From positions 1-18,361 of the forward strand of contig CAYFYJ010000005.1 of assembly GCA_964347415.1 (NCBI GenBank): DNA of 18,361 nt, written 5' to 3'. The translations under genes were made by a program, and so were the position numbers. Below, piece by piece: positions 16,192-18,361 of the stretch. The stretch's first letter is position 1. The number at the start of each line of letters is the position of its first letter. The notes beneath the pieces were generated by a model. That model was not told the origin of the DNA and ran no database searches. It saw only the letters and a program-made list of their open reading frames with translations. Source of the DNA: CAYFYJ01 sp964347415. GTDB taxonomy: Archaea > Aenigmatarchaeota > Aenigmatarchaeia > CG10238-14.

Positions 16192-16196
16192 AATAA

Positions 16197-16982
16197 ATGT
16201 TTAGAAAATTTCGACCTTTTTTAGCTTTGACGATCGGATTAGCTTTAATTTCTTTAGTATTTTTAGGGGCTACAAGGGGTATAGAACCTGAGACCACTAC
16301 TTCAACTACAACCACGAGTAGTAGTACAACGACTGAACCGACTACTACGATAACATCAACTAGTACGACCACCACTTCAAGCTCAACTTCCACCTCTACT
16401 TCTACTTCAACTTCCAGCACAACCTCTACTTCAACATCAACTTCCACCTCTACGACATCAACTAGTACTACGACGACAACATCGACGACTACGACAACTA
16501 TGCCTCAGATAACAGGAACCTTCATTCGCTTCATAAACGACGGAGACCTAGGTGGCGTGATAAACAACATTTATGGAATTGATTTGTGTGATTATACTCC
16601 GACCTATAACCATGTTTACGCGTATTTGAAGAGATTTGTAGGGGATGATAGGGTCTCTGGACTTCTCCTTTTTACGTCTAAAGGAAATCTGAGAGTGACG
16701 AAGACTCTCCATTACTTTGATCATGATGAAACTGTGGTTGAAGAAAAGATGATCACAATTGGTTTAGTAGTTAGAGAGTTTGATTCTTGTCTACATTTCG
16801 CAATGAACAGAATGAATTGTAGAGGCAGTGGAATACTGGTAATTCATAGGACTGGAATGGATGATATTAGAGTAGAGCTTGAAGATGTCGAGTTTGATAT
16901 AAAGGACGATGTGATGAGTATAGTAGGTGATGGTTCCTTCAGTGTTTCAAATCTGCCGATCAGAATTATGAGGTTTTATTAG
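16197..16982 (+). CDS. Exported protein with long Thr/Ser tract and unrecognised C-terminal domain
   Basis: 261 aa from ATG 16197; a TATA box centred 28 bases upstream supports this start as leaderless. An N-terminal basic and hydrophobic segment (1-27, MFRKFRP then LALTIGLALISLVFLG) is a signal peptide or anchor. Residues 33-101 are almost only Thr and Ser (with single Glu, Pro and Ile), a likely extended and possibly O-glycosylated stalk. The remaining about 160 residues form a mixed globular domain with Cys131, Cys198 and Cys208, rich in beta-strand-like stretches (SGLLLFTSKGNLRV, GILVIHRTG, IRVELEDVEFDI). I do not recognise it. The stop at 16980-16982 abuts the stop of the convergent gene. 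Confidence 0.82.
   Translation: MFRKFRPFLALTIGLALISLVFLGATRGIEPETTTSTTTTSSSTTTEPTTTITSTSTTTTSSSTSTSTSTSTSSTTSTSTSTSTSTTSTSTTTTTSTTTTTMPQITGTFIRFINDGDLGGVINNIYGIDLCDYTPTYNHVYAYLKRFVGDDRVSGLLLFTSKGNLRVTKTLHYFDHDETVVEEKMITIGLVVREFDSCLHFAMNRMNCRGSGILVIHRTGMDDIRVELEDVEFDIKDDVMSIVGDGSFSVSNLPIRIMRFY
16293..16499 (+). repeat. Degenerate ACN/TCN triplet tract coding for Thr/Ser
   Basis: About 69 codons, nearly all ACN or TCN/AGT, with mixed third bases and no long perfect repeat. It encodes the stalk of the exported protein. The irregular codon choice points to selection on the amino acids rather than recent slippage. The reverse strand is incidentally open as Val/Glu/Leu repeats. Confidence 0.8.
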
Positions 16983-18361
16983 TTATTTCAACTTTTTATC
17001 CATATCTATGGCTCTCTTTCGCATCTCTTCTAATACTTTCCTCTTTGCCTTGACTCTCCTCTCTTTTTCTGTATTATCGACAACTTTGTCTATTTTCTCT
17101 GGTTGAGGTTTTGGTTTTACAGGAACTGGTTTTAAAACAACATGTTTTTCGGTTTTTGTAGGTCCCGAATGTGGTTTAATTGAGGCGAATTGTCCCATTG
17201 AACCTGAGGGGAATTTGATCTTTCCTGGTAAAAATTTCCATGCAATAACAGCAACAGCTACAGCAGGGATGGCTAATACAAAATACCAATTGTTTGCTAA
17301 TGTTGATAAGAACGAACCGAGTGGAATTCCTAAGCCTTCTTGTTTCTCTATAGTAGTTGTCTCAGTGATTGTCGTAGTAGTCGGTTCTTCGACTGCTGCA
17401 GGAGCGGGATTAATTATCAGGTCAAAATCAATCGTATAAGTTCTTTGTGTAGTAACGCTTGAAGCCTCAATCTCTATCGGATAAACAGCAGCTTCAGCGT
17501 CTTCTGGGATGTTAAATGTAATTGCCAAGTTTTTTGTCTGCCCATGAGTGACGATACTGAAATGTGCTGGATCAATAACATACCAAGAACTATCTACGCC
17601 TTCAAGCGCGAATGTCACATCTTTTAGAGTAAGCCAAAGATTACTATAAAATTCCCCATAAACAGTTTCTGATAAACCGGTATCCACTTCCACAGTTTCA
17701 GGAAAACCATAGAAACCAGTAATCTTTGACGATTTGCTGCTATAACTTCCCCCACTGCTGCTACTACTACTTCCACTGCTCCCACCACCACCATTACTAG
17801 GTGTGGTTGTTGTTGGGACTGTTGTTGTTACTGTTAAATCTTCTCCTAAAGCATATGCTGAAAAACTCGTGACTTCTGTTGATGCGACATCATTAACTAT
17901 CGATGTGCTCTGTTTAATCCAGGTTTCATCACATGATTCAGATGTCATGTTGTAAGAATCGCATTTGTATATAGCTAAAGCATCTTCATTGCTAAAAGGT
18001 AAACTGGAATAAGCAAATTTTAGATAACCTGTGAACGGATCCAGAGAAGATGTCACCGTATAAGCCTTAAGGATATCTACATCTGTGATAGATGCAGAAA
18101 CATCATCCAGGGTTATCTGCAGAGTGTCGGAAAACTCTATTAAGTTCAAATCTTTTATTAACAGTATTAAAACGGATGAGTCGTATTCTAAACCGAAATC
18201 TACTGTTGCATTGGGTGAAAAGATGACACCAGAACCCTCTACATCCGTTGAGTTTAATACCACACTAGTTCCTGGTCGGTATAGTTTGATAGTAGCTGAT
18301 ACTGGTTGACCGGTTGAATTGATTATGTCAACGGCTAAATCTACTGACAAAGAAGGTACAT
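16983..18361 (-). CDS. Large membrane-anchored surface protein with NEW3-like domain, N-terminus beyond window
   Basis: The frame is open to the right edge (458 complete codons before the stop), so the true start lies outside; TTG 18350 is merely the first possible internal start and is not credible as the gene start because the coding-type sequence continues through it. Numbering from that TTG, beta-rich regions cover 1-170 with Cys130 and Cys140. A Thr linker and Gly/Ser-rich segment span 174-208, a NEW3-like domain 211-313, a second Thr linker 323-334, a membrane helix about 354-374, and an unusually long cytoplasmic Pro/Lys-rich and then helical tail 375-455. The NEW3-like domain shares GFPE-VE, a WY pair and FNIP-DA with the protein encoded at 13005-15503, so the two are paralogous in their membrane-proximal halves. 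Confidence 0.88.
   Translation of the reverse strand, partial: VPSLSVDLAVDIINSTGQPVSATIKLYRPGTSVVLNSTDVEGSGVIFSPNATVDFGLEYDSSVLILLIKDLNLIEFSDTLQITLDDVSASITDVDILKAYTVTSSLDPFTGYLKFAYSSLPFSNEDALAIYKCDSYNMTSESCDETWIKQSTSIVNDVASTEVTSFSAYALGEDLTVTTTVPTTTTPSNGGGGSSGSSSSSSGGSYSSKSSKITGFYGFPETVEVDTGLSETVYGEFYSNLWLTLKDVTFALEGVDSSWYVIDPAHFSIVTHGQTKNLAITFNIPEDAEAAVYPIEIEASSVTTQRTYTIDFDLIINPAPAAVEEPTTTTITETTTIEKQEGLGIPLGSFLSTLANNWYFVLAIPAVAVAVIAWKFLPGKIKFPSGSMGQFASIKPHSGPTKTEKHVVLKPVPVKPKPQPEKIDKVVDNTEKERRVKAKRKVLEEMRKRAIDMDKKLK
17800..17830 (-). repeat. 31-base dispersed repeat, copy B (Thr/Val/Pro linker)
   Basis: Second copy of the linker repeat, here before the NEW3-like domain rather than after it as in copy A. 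The different position relative to the domain means simple whole-segment duplication does not explain it alone. Confidence 0.55.

Noticed and set aside
16133..16447. Minus-strand open frame with Val/Glu/Leu repeats
   Set aside because: It is the complement of the Thr/Ser triplet tract and has no start context or sequence like a real protein.
16293..16499. CRISPR-like or tandem repeat array
   Set aside because: The tract is irregular triplets inside a coding frame with no repeat-spacer structure.
18300..18350. TTG 18350 as start of the last gene
   Set aside because: The frame stays open past it to the window edge and no signal peptide follows it, although the protein has exported domains and a C-terminal anchor. 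It is a 5'-truncated gene.

Overview
The window reads as a compact archaeal genome segment. It is AT-rich and uses AGA/AGG arginine codons heavily. It carries archaeal information-processing genes: a stand-alone XPF-type nuclease, a DUF460 RNase H-fold protein and a type IA topoisomerase with zinc fingers. It also has an archaeosortase-type transpeptidase and TATA boxes about 28 bases upstream of start codons, a pattern of leaderless transcription. The many secreted Thr-rich multidomain proteins, together with coiled-coil proteins, suggest a DPANN or similar uncultivated archaeon. That placement is inference; there is no rRNA or other marker here to settle it.

Layout. (1) 1-5637, minus strand: two large secreted enzymes in tandem. 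One is a multidomain papain-family (C1) peptidase, open at the left edge and missing its C-terminus. The other is a clan GH-A-type glycoside hydrolase with accessory beta domains. They share an almost identical element just upstream of their starts. (2) 5713-12106, plus strand: XPF-type nuclease, DUF460 protein and archaeosortase, tightly packed; then two cytoplasmic coiled-coil proteins with overlapping ends; then topA behind its own leaderless promoter. (3) 12107-15994, minus strand: a four-gene operon. In transcription order it encodes a small membrane-anchored Ig-like protein, a large calcium-binding-repeat surface protein, a winged-helix protein and a membrane-anchored coiled coil. In that coiled coil nine cysteines all sit in one heptad position. 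(4) 16197-16982, plus strand: an exported protein with a long Thr/Ser tract and an unrecognised C-terminal domain. (5) 16983-18361, minus strand: a second large surface protein, open at the right edge, sharing a juxtamembrane beta domain and linker with the large protein of region 3.

How the genes may work together. At least six products (peptidase, hydrolase, two large Ig/NEW3-like anchored proteins, the small Ig-like protein and the Thr/Ser-tract protein) are exported, and a seventh (the cysteine-ladder coiled coil) projects outside from one membrane helix. The archaeosortase is a candidate for processing some C-termini. The coding parts are extremely tight: both convergent gene pairs (12106/12107 and 16982/16983) have stop codons that abut with no base between them. 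The longest gap between genes is about 0.2 kb, so there is no gene-free stretch above 300 bases. I see no rRNA, tRNA, CRISPR array, transposase or integrase.
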